Shown here piece by piece: positions 24,411 to 37,300 of a stretch of DNA of 64,000 nt (position 1 is the stretch's first letter; each line of letters opens with the position of its first letter). The position numbers and the translations under genes are program-made. Source of the DNA: Corylus avellana (lineage: Eukaryota; Streptophyta; Magnoliopsida; Fagales; Betulaceae); contig NC_081543.1 in the NCBI RefSeq assembly GCF_901000735.1, forward strand, positions 12,321,921 to 12,385,920, given 5' to 3'. Below the pieces are notes generated by a model, which saw only the letters and a list, made by a program, of their open reading frames with translations, was not told where the DNA came from and searched no databases.

Positions 24411-26317
24411 TTTTCTTAAATATAGGATTCTTAAATTTTTAAATCTAAATCATTCATCACATTTAATGCTGGTTCAAATAAATATAGAATTTATATGTTA
24501 ATGAGTTTCACATATTAAAAATTACAGAAATGCTTCTCTTCATTCCCAAGACCATCTACTCACCATCTCATGTGAGTGCATCTTGACTTTTTCAAAAAAA
24601 ATTAAGAATCCCATGTTTAATTCTATATAAATGACACCCCTTTGCTCAAGCATCGAGAAATCAACTTTGTTAAATTTTATTAACTTTTATGGACTAATTT
24701 GACCTGCCTCGTGAATGCCAAACAAGGCAGAGTTTTTGAAATATTTGTTGTCTTTAGTCTTTTTTTCCTATTTCATTTTGATTTGGCCAGCTGGCAGAAT
24801 CTTGCTTTGTTGGTTTCTACGACGGTAGAGTACAGGTAGCTGGCACGTGAAGACAAAAAAAAACTAGCTGGCACGCACCACTTCTAAAGCATTTTCAATG
24901 TTTAATAGATCGTGCTGTGGATCTCTGGCTCTTGAGGTACAGAGGATAGTGAGAGAGATGGCGATCGAAGATTGCAGAGCATGGCCTCACTTGATCTTCT
25001 GGGAAGAGCTGGAAAACGATGGCGAGGAATCAATATCAGAGATAAATGGCGCTAATACTGGTTCCTCCTCCTTCGCATCCAGCTCTTCTATGAGAATCAA
25101 GTGATGTATTTCGTCCAAATATCTAGAGTATGTGGTCGTTTGTTGCTTGATTTATGGAGGAAGAAGTTGCATTCTAAGCATTTTCAATATGTACTGTATG
25201 CAACTTCTTCTTTCATAAACCATGCCCCAAGCTACCCCTCCTGATACGATGGACAGCAATTCGTCGTTGAAATTGAGAGTCTACCGCATCTGTTCTAAGA
25301 TGTGGTCTGGCGATCCAAAATTTATTTGATCAGGTGAGTTTTTATGTAAATGCTCTTTCACAATGTCTTTGCCCAAATTGCTAGCAAATTTGGGCAAGAT
25401 CTCAACTCTTTGTGATAATCTTTATCGATATTGATTGACTGAAGGTGAGAAAACCTCAAACTCTCCTAATTTTCTTTTATTTCAAAATCAAGACAATTCT
25501 TATTATAGTTCACACAATTCCATGTGAATAATACTTGGATATTGCACTTGAAGATATATAGTTTTCATTTGAAAAATGCTTTTCTTGCCAAGAATTCTTA
25601 CAAAATTATTTTACAGGATGATGTGGGCGTTTTATTATCAAAACACACATGACCATAACCCTGCGCCACTTCATCGTTCTGTATAGATTTCTATTAATTT
25701 TTATTTTTCATACACAATTTACTCTTTTTCATTTTTACTTGCAGATTATATTGAAGATGATTCCTCCTCATAGGTCATGACCCTGTGACTATGAGATGCA
25801 CCTACAGTTAAAATATTACACATTTTAATATTTCGTTTTGAATGTAATTTGTTTATTTGGAATTTGAAAATGATGTAGATAGTGGTTGAGGTTGCTTGTT
25901 ATATATAATTCAACAAAAGAATTGATCAGTCTCTTTTATTGTTTCCTTAGAGAAGAAGCAATGATGTGTTAGACTGATTTCTTTAATAGGACTCTTAAAC
26001 TTTGTAAAGAGAAAAAAACAAGTTTTGGCACAGATTGGACAAGAATACTAATAAACTTGATCAGGTTCTTCATAGCCTTTTCTTTTTCTTCCTACCCTCA
26101 ACTGTGCGCTAAAGATACTTCCTGCCATCGAGAAGCTTCTATTAATTGTTAACTAGCAAGTTCATAACCAACACTTAATTGCGAGACTTCTTGTACCTAG
26201 AGTAAGTTCTTCTATTGTGTTCCTTTCTTTTTTCCTTATTACAACGAGAAAAGAGGCCTTGATGGTCTAATTCCTTTTTTTTTTTTTTTTTTTATTATTA
26301 TTATTAATTTCAAATGT
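24411..26317. other. Intergenic stretch, no recognised gene
   Basis: A 68-residue open frame at 24898-25104 begins near a plausible ATG and ends in a Ser-rich tail. A short frame at 25223-25330 is followed by a donor-like CAG|GTGAGT. Neither resembles a known family. They could be pieces of a decayed gene or of the flanking CACTA element. A T run followed by TTA repeats lies at 26275-26310. Confidence 0.35.
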
Positions 26318-27300
26318 AGTTAAGTTATGGACAACAATTGGATGATCATCTAGACAGTCATTAGAGTATATTGATGGTGTTAACGAGTTTTTGAGGCTTG
26401 CGTGTAACAACTCAACTACAAATGGGTCAATTAAGTGCCCATGTAAGAGGTGTGGCATTCGCAAGACATTAATGCTCGGTGTGGTATACGACCATTTGAG
26501 ACATTAATGCTCAGTGTGGTATACGACCATTTGATTAGTTGGGGGATTTTGCAAGGTTACACCTGTTGGTATGCTCATGGGGAACGGGTTTTGACTAGTA
26601 CTAGTCGAGCTACTAACATTCCAGTTAATAGGGTGCCGATACATGAAAGCTCCACAATGGTCTCGGTGAGTCGTCTAAAAAGGCGAAAAGAAAACCGGAG
26701 AAGGTAAGTCATTGAAGATTGCAAATGTTGTTTATGTCATTGAAGACTGCTTCACGCATGAAGTGGCATGCTAATGTTCGAACAAATGATGAGGTACTAA
26801 GGCATCTGACCGTTGATCTAGCCTGGAAGTCAAATGATTCACAATACTAAGATTTTGCCTCTAGCCTCTTCAATGTCAGGCTTGGGTTAGTATTATATAG
26901 ATTTAATCATTTTGGCAACATGAGCACTACTCACTGTACTTGGTCAATTATATTGGTACTATACAATTTTCCTCCTTTGATATGCATGCAACAATCATCT
27001 TTCATGTTATTCTTGATTATTTCAAGCCCAAGTTCACCTTCATTCAAGATAGATATGTACCGAGAGCTTCTAATATCATAATTGAAGGAATTATGGGATG
27101 TCAAATGTGTCCTCCAAAAAGACATTTAGGATACGTGTGGCCTTGATTTGGACAATAAATGATTTTCTTACGTATAGTGATTTGTTTGTGGGGAGTACGA
27201 AATGTTTTGCTTGTCCTTGTTGTATGGGTAATACACAATTTAAGTGGTTAAAACATGGAAACAAATTTTGTTATGCAAGGCATAGATGCCCAGGTGATGT
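26318..27300 (+). pseudogene. Decayed CACTA (En/Spm) transposon, TNP2-type transposase fragments
   Basis: Several broken frames on the plus strand spell parts of the CACTA transposase in the right order. First the transposase-associated domain (EYIDGVNEFL-like region, then KCPCKRCGIRK and VVYDHLISWGILQGYTCWYAHGE split over frames, 26320-26600). Next the TNP2 start (KTASRMKWHANVRTNDEVLRH, 26730-26800). Then FNHFGNMSTTHCTWSI at about 26907, LKELWDVKC at 27085 and LIWTINDFLTYSDLF with FACPCCMGNTQFKWLKHGN at 27150-27265. Stops and frameshifts interrupt it many times, and a 35-bp unit is duplicated in tandem at 26464-26533. CACTA termini were not found. It is a dead fossil. Confidence 0.85.
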
Positions 27301-30069
27301 TTTATGTGTAGTATAAGCTGTATTCTTGTTGTAAGTTTCAGAATTGCGTGTAGATGTGAAACATGTTTTGAAGGTAATGATCTGATTGAGGATGAGGAAG
27401 ACGAGGGTGAGGGTGAAGATGAAGAAGATGAGGATGCAGATGACGAGGAGGTGAGTTCTCTAGCCTTTTCAAGTATTTTAAAACTAAAGGACTTTAGTAA
27501 CAGCCTACACAACTATAGGGTAATAGTGATTTTGATTTCTTTTTCCATTTTTATGTATATTGCTAGATTTGGCACATATTGCTGTCTTTTGATTGGGAGT
27601 TGTAAATTCCTTGGTTTTGCCGGTTTAGCAAGTGAGATTTGCAATGTTCTTTTGTAATTAGAATAAGATTGGTCTTGGTGGAGACTTTACTAATTTACTA
27701 TTGTATGGATGTTTACTAACTTACTATAGAAATCAATATCGAATCTGCTATTTTGCACCTTGCACTGTTATATTATGGTATTAGTAGAAAAACCACTGTT
27801 AAGCCTAACAAATGGTGAAAAGTGAAAACCATAATAATGACAACAATAGTAAACTAATAAATAAAAAGAAACCTAAAGCAAGAGCAACAATTTGCATAAT
27901 GAGTTTCTTCTCTCGTAAGGCTACAAGAAGTGGGAGAGTTTAAGCCATTTAATTGGCATAAGCAAAATGATACAAATTCTGAAAGGCGATTACAAGACAA
28001 TGATATTAGATTAGGATAAGAATCCAAGGAAGATCTTGTTTAATTAACATTTAGTGTCTTTTACACAGTGCCATCATTAGCTTTTCTTTCCTGCTCCCTC
28101 CCCAACTTCACATTCAAGGACAAAAAAGATATATGATGAGTAAAGAAATAATACTTTAAGTCAGAAGTGGAAACCATTATGGGTCAAATGAGTTGATCAT
28201 CCATCTCAATGTGAAGTCCAATAATTTGTCTTGTAAGATTCTAAAGCTACATTCTTCAAATGAATCAAGATATTATATTTCTTTGATCTTCTCCTTTTGT
28301 TTTGTTTTTTTTTTTATTAGAAAACATTTTGACGTTATTGATCAAGCTGGCTCTATAGTAGCTTGCAATATATATATATGCCTGCATCCATAACTATTTT
28401 TGCCTTTGGTGGCTTAAAAACAACCATAGTTTCACCATCTACAAGTCTCTATAAACAGTACAACTTAAAATTTCTACAGGGATTCATGCATTTTAGCTCG
28501 AATACATGTGAGACCTGTCTAGATAATGACCTTTGTTTTAACGTCGTATTAAGATATTTAGAACTTGGTTTGGTAAGCTTACATACATGATCGAATCTGT
28601 GACAGTTAAAAGCGATCTTGTGCACATGTTTTGTTGGTGTATTTGCAAGTTAAAAATTTCTTATTGTTAGTGTTTTGAAACTGTTTTCTTTTTTATACCC
28701 AATCGTGCTATTGTTTGTGAGTATGTTTTTCTTGTTGGAGTGTTTATGGCTAAGTAAAGAGGAACTATGATGGAGTTACTTTGCAAACTCGGATCTTCTC
28801 AGTGGCTGGCATGGGTATTAATTTGTAATGTACTTGTTTTGTAACTTTTTAGAATTTTCAATCAGATTCGATTGTCTCCTAGTAGTTTGGGTCGTTTTGT
28901 TCTACTAAACTTCTTATAGCTGTATTTTTACCTTATTGGGGATTTCATCGTTCCATATTACCTGTTCTAGTATCATTTATTGTTTTTAGTTGGAGATTTC
29001 TTTAATGTTGACCAAATCCTAGCTAGGCTCATCACAAAATGTCACCTCCTTTTTTTTAAAAAAAAAAATTCGACATGTACCTAAACACTAGTTTATACAC
29101 GACACTGATTTATCGGCGATTCGGTGCCGAAAATGTTGTTGTTTTGTATTTTTTAAGTTGTGAGAATTTAAGGATTTAAGTGCGCTAACAGATGATGATG
29201 TATTACTTAGTTCTTGGTTTTTGGTTGTATTTCTTATGGTCATATTCCTTTTCAAAAGAGAAACTTGAAGATAATAATGTGAAATGAATATTTTTGTGGG
29301 TTATAGTAGATGGAAACTAAAGGATATTAGTGTAATGATCCTCCCATAAAAAAATAAAACTTTTTTAGTCAGTGATTTGTTTGATGAGAAAAATGCTTAG
29401 AATTGTAATGAGCAGCAACATATTTGTAATGACTTAGGTAAAGCACTAACTACATTTGTGCTATCACTCAAAATGACTAGTTAATTTAAAATTTTTCTAA
29501 ATTTAGTTATAAAAGTTATTGTGAGACTTTACATTCATGTATATCTTTTAAAAACTATTTACTTTATATGAGCTACTTATTTTCTCAATATAGGACAAGG
29601 TTACAATATTTCTTTTACAATTCAAGATAATGATGATTTGGTGGATGATTCAATAGAGCACGAAGGTGAAACTCACTCATCTAATTCTTCAAGTCCTGTC
29701 ACACTTACAATAAGCCCACTACTTACCTAACTCTTCAAGCTCTTCATATTTTTCTTTTTCTAAAATACCACCGAAAGAAAAAAAGTGAGAGGACTTGAAA
29801 GAGATACAGAGTAGTTTGAAAGATGTCAATTCACTCAAGTTAATAATGAATGGTGTGCAGCCAAGGACGAATAAATCAAGGCTCTTGGGGAAAAATAAAA
29901 CATAAAACAAGACTTGGGAATTTGTTGATTTGGCTGATGAAAGAAAAAATTGAGCTCAAATTATTTTTTCCCAAAAACAAAACAAAAACACTTTCCAAAT
30001 GTTTGTAGGAATTTCAAGGCTAGTGAAGCTGGAAATTTTGAAACCAAGCCCAAGCCCAACAGAAAAGGG
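27301..30069. other. Intergenic stretch, probably includes the rest of the CACTA fossil
   Basis: Right after the transposase, 27385-27455 encodes a run of Glu and Asp (EDEEDEGEGEDEEDEDADDEE), a composition sometimes seen in transposon-linked coding debris. The remainder, to about 29930, has no recognised protein. The phrase around 29600-29900 has coding-like composition but stops in all frames. Confidence 0.35.
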
Positions 30070-30480
30070 CTTTGTGTTTGTTGATGTTTTGAAGGGAAGT
30101 GCGAGGGAGCCAAACAAATGAACTAAAAAAAAATTTCAAACTGACGTGGCAGGTCGTGAATAGCAGACAATGGAGAGGGAATTGTATTTTTTTAATTTAA
30201 AAACGAGATATGCTAGAATCTAATAAAAACACTATATTTTGTCTATAAAAGTTTGCGTGACAAGATGTCACATCTTCTTTTTGTTTTATCTTTTTTCCTC
30301 CACAAAAAAGATAATGTAACATCTTGCCACATATACTTTTATAGACAAAATATGGAGTTTTTATTAGATTTTAGCATTTTTCTTTAAAAATCCTTGTTAC
30401 GTCAGTTTAAAAATTTTTATGAGTTCATTTGTTTGGCTCTCTAGCACTTCTCTGTTTTGAAATTGCATCCCTACTGGTAG
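30070..30480. mobile_element. Nested foldback element with a smaller MITE inside
   Basis: The inner foldback has arms at 30211-30274 and about 30312-30375, sharing ATGCTARAATCTAATAAAAA and TATTTTGTCTATAAAAGT in inverted orientation. Outside it, a second pair of inverted arms (about 30098-30152 and 30397-30452) shares CAAACAAATGAACT and its complement AGTTCATTTGTTTGG plus the CACTTC end. So the whole is a foldback inside a foldback, or one long-armed element. No coding sequence is present. Confidence 0.65.
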
Positions 30481-30735
30481 CCCCAACACCCACCTAATTT
30501 CTCTTCCATTTTATGCTTTAGCATATCTGTTCGCAAAATTCGCAAATTTAAAAAACCCTTATCACCTCGGTTTAAAATTTTTTTTTAAATTTATTTATTT
30601 GACTCTTTAACACTTCTCTATTTTGCAACGAGGATATCCGTTCAAAGTTGCATTCCTACCTGTAGCCCCAACACCCACCTAATTTCTCTTCCATTTATGC
30701 TTTAGCATATCTATTGGCAAAATCCGCAAAACACT
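30463..30735. repeat. Tandem duplication of a ~187-bp segment
   Basis: The phrase TAGCCCCAACACCCACCTAA with the following TTTCTCTTCCATTT and TATGCTTTAGCATATC occurs at about 30477 and again at about 30664. The second copy also repeats part of the preceding foldback arm. The overlap implies that duplication happened after the foldback inserted. Confidence 0.65.
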
Positions 30736-31198
30736 TTAACAGCTAAGCACCGTTATCCTACAGCCAACCCGACGGCACTATAGAGACAGATCCAAAGAAA
30801 TCCCCACATTTGCTTCCCACTAAACCAAACTAGCCATGAATTTCACAAATAACTAATTAAATCCCCCCCCCCCCAATTCCATTACTATTTTTAGAAGATT
30901 CGCCTTAATATTAAATTAAAATCAGTACCCATTATTTTAGCCTCAATTAGCTTTATCTAAAAAAACATATGAATGTTATTTAATTTGATGATTCCAGTTG
31001 TATAAAAATGATCTCATTTTAGTTGTATGATAAGAGTATGACAGTTTCTCTTAACGATAAACATTACTCTTTCAAAAATTTAAATTCCACTCTTATCAAA
31101 ACTCTTTCTTTCTTAAATTCATCATTGAGTTTAAATTAACCATAGATTTGAAAAAAAGTTGGATGAGAAATGATTCAAATGAATAAGGAAAGATAACA

Positions 31199-31229
<31 letters not shown>

Positions 31230-31237
31230 AAAAAAGA

Positions 31238-31278
<41 letters not shown>

Positions 31279-31376
31279 GACATAAAGAAAGTCATATTGA
31301 AAGCCCGGAAACACAACTACGCCTCACTAAGCAACATCTCTTTCTCTTCTCTCTTTCTCTCTCTCTACACGCCATC
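30736..31376 (+). promoter_or_regulatory. Upstream region of the small membrane-protein gene, with GA repeat
   Basis: AT-rich DNA followed by a TTTTC-rich block and a GA dinucleotide tract at 31244-31274, about 100 bases before the start codon. CT-rich leader sequence (31337-31367) precedes the ATG. GA/CT tracts at plant promoters can be bound by BPC (GAGA-binding) proteins; that role here is inferred. Confidence 0.45.
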
Positions 31377-32012
31377 ATGCAAAGACAGTCTCTGGGCTCC
31401 CCAGTCTCCAAGCACCACGGCCATGGCGGTGCAGCCAAGGACGACACTCTCATAATCGAGGAGCCAAAGCAAAGAGACAGAGACGACAACAATTGCGACG
31501 ACGACGTGGAACACAAAGCGACAAAGCCTCACCGTGTATCGCTGCCGCTCTCGCCGCCGCAGAGGCCAGAGAAGTTCATCCACGTCATCCCCGTCCTCAC
31601 CTTCCTTTGCTTCCTCATCCTCTACCTCAGCTCCCACACTCCCTCCCAGTCAGGTACGTACCTCCTCACAATCAACGGCCCACCATTCTTTTCGGCTTTT
31701 CATCTTTGTCTGATCCTCGCCGTTCGTTTTGTTCCAGATTTGGCTCAGTTCAATGGTTTTCAGCTACCAGCGAAGCACCTAGGTATAATGCAGATTCTGA
31801 GATTTCCCTTTTCTTTTCTTTTTTTTTAATTATTTTTTACCTTATTCGCTTCTTTCAATTTCCCCGCAGACTCGGCCGAGATTAACGATGTCGGGCGATT
31901 TAATGAGATCAAAAAGGGCGATGTTTTGGCGATCCGAAGCCTCCGCAACTTGCAAGAGATTGAAAAACGCTCCCCGAAATCCCGCTCCCACCGAAAAGTC
32001 GCTGATTTCTAG
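31377..32012 (+). CDS. Small single-pass membrane protein of unknown function, three exons
   Basis: Exons 31377-31653, 31738-31782 and 31870-32012 join in consistent phase (TCA G|AT and CTA G|AC) to give 154 residues. The N-terminal 65 residues are polar and probably cytosolic (KDDTLIIEEPKQRDRDDNN). A single membrane segment follows at about 68-86 (FIHVIPVLTFLCFLILYLSS). The tail contains QSDLAQFNGFQLPAKHL and INDVGRFNEIKKGDVLAIRS, then a basic end. The middle exon is only 45 bases. I recall related short plant membrane proteins, but no function is known. The correct splice phases over three exons and the short GT..AG introns support a real gene. Confidence 0.82.
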
Positions 32013-34288
32013 GCCGCATTTTGTTCCGGTTTCGCACGTGCGACTCTCTGGGTAGAATTCACACGTGCGCTCCCATCTTCTTTCATTAATTTTTTTTTCT
32101 TCAGCCTTCCTCGCGCGTGTATATTCATTCACTGCATGCTTATATTTGTGAACAAATTGGGTAAGCGCGTGTGGCGCTTTGTTTCGGATTTGTAGACGAA
32201 CATAGAAATCAATCAGATCACAATAATAGAAATTCCAAAGTATTTATTCGGATTTGTATAGCTTTTTTTTCCAAGTGTTCTTTTGTTTTTGCGAGGGGGC
32301 GTGTGATAACGTGCGCGTCCGCGAAAGCGTAGAATAGCATGGAGCGGGCTAGCTTGCGCTGGGTGTTATTGTTGGACTACAGCTGGAAATCGGACCGTTA
32401 CTGCGTCCTCGGTTTGCGGTTGGAGATGCCAGCTGGAAAGCTGTCCTTTTGGTACCAGGTTCTTACAGTGAGCATGCTACCTCACCGCTCAATGCTCGGA
32501 ACTTTCGTGCTCCGGGGCTCTTCTGCGTACACGTCAGCAATAATAAGAGATTCAGATCAAGATTCACAATAATTAATTTTGAGGTCATTTATTCTGAAGT
32601 TTTTTTTATATTATTTGTTCAAATCATAAAAAACATCAACAAATAATTCAATAGAATCGTTTGTTTTTTTCCAACAAAAAATAAAAATACCTTAAAAAAT
32701 ATGTATAAAAAACGTTTCTTTCCCTAAGGTGTAGGCGCGAGGGATTGTAGTTGTTACACGCGTCATAATATGGAGATGGTATGATGGGGGAAGTATATCA
32801 CCAAAGTGTCGGTGGGTGAGGAAGTATGCTTAAGTTTTTGTTCCTTCGGCTTTGCTTTTGTTGGGCTTAAGTTTTGCATTATTCGATTCGGACATTAATA
32901 ATGCGGTTGCCGATGACGATCACTTGCCACGCTGTTATGACAAGTGGCACTGTTCTATATTATGATAAGCCACAACTACATTTTACGCTCATAAAAAAAC
33001 AAATAAAAATGAAAAAAATATATATATATTTTTTAAAAATAGAATAGAACGAAGTGATGCCTCTTTTTTTTGTTGAATTTTTCTCGTCTTTGTTTTTTGG
33101 ATTATTTATTTATTTTATGTATAGTATTTGCGTCAAAAAAATTTTATTTCATTTGAATTAGAGAATATTTAGTTAGTGTATTTTTGTCCTCTAAAAAAGT
33201 GAAAAGATAAAAATACCTCTTCATTATAACTATCTGAATATTATCCAGTTCATTTGAACTGAAGATGATCATGTTCAGTCTATTAAGGCTTTCAATTAAA
33301 TAAGTCTCCTAATTAAAAATTACTAATAAATACTTATTCAATTCAAAAACACTTAAAAGTCCTAGTTATAACCAATATTCTTTAATTAAGCTTTCTCATT
33401 CGAGTAATGCTACAAGTCCCTCTTGTGTCCATCCAAAGATGATCTGGCTCTTAAAATCACTATTAAGCTTGTGATTGATCATTATTAGATTTTAATCAAA
33501 TTGTAATTTTAAAAATCACCTCATTTTTTAGGGACACGAGATGAATTTTTAGAATTACTCTTCTCATTGTAGTAACAAGCAATTAGAGAAAGGCATTAAT
33601 TATTTGATTCTCTTAAAAACCTAATCCTCCACTTATTAAAGAAATGACTTTAATATTATTAAACTTGTCGCCTTATGCCTCAAAATACATCGAGCAGACT
33701 CTAGTAACCCTAATGGTTGATCAATAGAATACATTAATAATATTAAAAGATTGGATGGCCTTGAAAATTGAAGGGTAGATTAAGAAGGGTAAAAGTAGGT
33801 TCACCTCATGATTGGTTGTTATCGATATGTCCTACACTATGTAAATTCAAGTAGATTATAGTCATTGACAGTTTTTTTTTTTTTTTTTTTTTTCAAAATG
33901 AGTTGGGAAGAATTTTTTTTCAATTAAATTTATTAAATTAACATGAAGCTATTAAGACTATTACAACTTCTACTATAAATTCTTTTACAAATTGACTGTG
34001 ACATTCCATAATTAATAAAAAAATGATATCGTCAACTATACATTCTCATGGAGATAAAATATTGTACAAGTAGAATTTCAATATATTATATTATATTAAA
34101 TTCCAAAGAAACTTAGTGAAAAGATTAGTTGAATAAACCATTTCAACAAGGATTGTGAGAGTGCTTTCCGTGGCCGGTAAGATTAAGCATGGTTTATTTA
34201 TTTATTTTTAATAAGTAATTAGCCTATAAGCCACAAGGGAGAGGGGGAGATTTTGTGTGAATAATATAATAAAGAGAGAATTGTTATG
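32013..34288. other. 3' region of the membrane-protein gene and intergenic DNA
   Basis: The first 300 bases are likely 3' untranslated sequence; 32280-32570 is unusually GC-rich (GTGCGCGTCCGCG) but has no recognised protein. At 33170-33270 is the repeat also found at 22615-22745. A 25-base T run lies at 33869-33893. No gene is supported. Confidence 0.35.
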
Positions 34289-34398
34289 TCTTCAAGTGGT
34301 AGCTCAATCGACTGAAGATTACGCTTTATAAAGCGGAGGTCATTAGTTCGAATCTCGCTCCCCTTCTCTTATGTAGACATATAAAAAAAAAAAAAAAA
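34289..34398 (+). mobile_element. Second copy of the tRNA-derived SINE
   Basis: It has the same A box (TAGCTCAATCGA), ATAAAGCGGAGGT phrase, B box (AGTTCGAATCT) and GTAGACAT end with an A run as the copy at 22156-22259. B box and ends have drifted, and no clear target duplication remains, so this copy is older. Confidence 0.75.
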
Positions 34399-37300
34399 TT
34401 AGTGATTAATAAGTTCTTTCTATTTTGCTCATACTTTTCTAAAAATTTAATAGATTAATCATTAGATTTTTTGTAAGATTGACAAATTTAATAGTTAATT
34501 TGTAAAATTATATGGAATTAAAATCATCTCCAATTTAAATATAATATCTAGTTAATTATATTGAATGGATAATTTTATCCTTTCTGAAACTATAAAAAAA
34601 TAAAAATAACTAAAATAATAATAATATCTTATTCAAATGGACCGGAAAAGACAGCGCTATCTCATGCTATTCCTCAACCTTTCTTTTCAATGAAATTAAT
34701 GATAATGCCCCCTACGGGTCCCACACTTTTGCCATTTCAAACAAACGAAAACAAAAAAAAAAAATTGTCCCCACTATCACGAGGCAGGCTAGACGACATG
34801 TGCTCGTGATTGTTTCCAGGCTGTGTTTTTCCTTCTCCATATGAGCAGGGTTAATTAAAAAATATGGATAAGCGTAATATTACAGTTTTTACTATAATTT
34901 TTTTTACAAATTAACTGAGCAGTCATAATTATCATGCATATCAGTCACTATTAAAATATAAATTATTACATAAATTTATAAGAATTTGTAGTAAAAATTG
35001 TAGTACCATAAACAATTTTTTTTCTATAATATAGGAGTGTATATGTGGGTGAATATTAACTGTTCACATTCGCTATCTGCTATTCGCACATGCGGATGTG
35101 GTTAAGAAAAATCACTATCCGCACATACGGATTTAGATAGCGGTTTTAGGATGGAGTATATATATATATATTATGTTTAATAAATTCGCCAAAATGACAC
35201 CGTTTTAGTGTTTAGTATCAAAATGATGTTGTTTTGGATTAGGTATAGGTTATGTTTACATTATTTTTTAAAAGTAATATGAAATTAATATATTTTCAAA
35301 ACATTAGGGCTTTAAAAAAATTAAAACAAGCTAAAAACACTAAAAGCGGCTCACATTATTTTCTAAATTGTTTAAAATAAGCTCTAATAGAGACCCAAAG
35401 AGACTAAATTAGGCACACAAAAAAGCCATTATCTAATATGCAGATAGCAAATAATAATCACAATAACCGTAGATGCTATTTATAAAACATGATTCGAATG
35501 CTAATGCAAATATCTAAAAATAATATTCGTATTTTACAGATATGAATATTACAAATAACCATGTATATACATATATGTAACCCTTAAACCAATAACCCTT
35601 AAATAATGAAAAGTTTTACTTCAATAAATATGGGGGGGTTACCTATTATAGTTGAATTAAGTTTTTTTGTCTCTTTCGGTAGAGCCTAGATAGCAAGATG
35701 TGGATGTGTAGGGTCAAGGGTGTATACCATTAATTACGTGACCCCAAAAAGAAAAAAGAATAAATAGAAGGAAGAAGGCCCATTTGGACAAATCTTTCCT
35801 TGTATGTAATAAATGACTCGATTTGAACGTACATAGTGATTAGCTCTGACCCAACATGCATTCTAATTGGTTTATGTTTTAAGTTGCACCTCAAAATTCT
35901 GAAATGTTCTTTTGGGGTTTTCGTGTGGTTAAGAAATGGTGTTGGAATCTTATAAAAAAGTCAAAGGTTATAGTGACATGTCGACGGTGGTGGTGAAATC
36001 ATCTTTGATGATTAAATTAGTGAGGATGAATTAGAGAGAATGGAGTACGAATATGAGTAAGGATTAGAAAAACATACTTGGGCTACGACTTTACTTGCCT
36101 TTTGTAGGGATTGCTTGTCCCTTGATTGGTTGGTATGCCGGGTAAGGCAAGTCTCGTGGAACATGGTATCGTCTATTAAATGTAGTGATTTTTATTTGCT
36201 ATGATTATGGAGCCGTCGACCCTTTTTTTCTTATTGGGCGAGTCTCGGAGGACAACTCTTCTAGGAGGATAGCCAACAATTACTTTCCTTTTCTATTTTG
36301 AGGCACAAGCAAAGGGAAGGGTTCCCGTGTGTGCTTTGCTCGATGAGCTCAGGTCGGGGCCGATCTTGCTTTTGAGTCACTAAACTTTTGGTTGGGGCCA
36401 CTTGGCCTTATGGTATTCTGGGTATACGTACTTCAAGACAACTTTCATAGCAAGTTAGAGAAATCTGTCTTTAAAACATGAATATTTTTTAAAAATGTAT
36501 GTAAAAATTACATATTTTAAAGAAAAATATCAATTTAATAAACCGGATCAAAGGAAAACTTTGTCCGACATACTTACTAGCTATAGTTGGTGATAAATTC
36601 TAAAATAAGATAGAGCATACAATTAAATTTGGCAATCTAGTATGTTTTCATGCAAAGGAATTGAAAAGATATTGTACCCAAAACCGAGAATTTTGAAAGT
36701 GGAAAAGATTATCAAAATTTGAGATATTCAAGAAATTGACTTTGATAGGGAAAAATGAAAATATTCGTCTGTCATGTCTAGCTGTGGTCCTGCCACGTGC
36801 ATATTTTTTTTTTAAAAAAATATTATTTGTTCTTTTTCAATTTTGGTCTCATTAACGATTACAAAGTAGTATGTGACAAATTCCAAAGCTTTATACCGAA
36901 TGATTGTTGTTGTTATACACAGCTTCCAGAATTTGGAAGGTTCTTGGATTTTGCCATGTCTTATACAATGGAATTCAAGAGGTGGGGCAGTTTGAAAAGA
37001 ATGGAAACTTTCTGATGAATAATAATAACAATAATAATAATAATAATAAAAAGAATGGAAACTTTCCACGAGCAAAATGCCATCAAAGATTGCTTCAACA
37101 CTTTGCAAAAACTTAGGCTTTTAGTATTGCCCAAACAATATTCAACAAAATGAAGAAAAAACCTAACACTCATAAATTTTATATATGATTTCCATTGGCC
37201 AAAGTAGGTAAAATTTTATAATATCATAAATCTTAGCACTGATTTCTATCCTAGACCAATTCAAATAAGAGTGCAACTCAACAATAACAACAATAATAAT

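Noticed and set aside
24898..25104. 68-residue open frame that could be a small gene
   Set aside because: No family recognised and isolated among transposon debris; mentioned in the intergenic entry only.
27240..27512. Ser-rich open frame on the minus strand
   Set aside because: It is the reverse of the Glu/Asp-rich GAG/GAT repeat next to the CACTA fossil; low complexity explains it.
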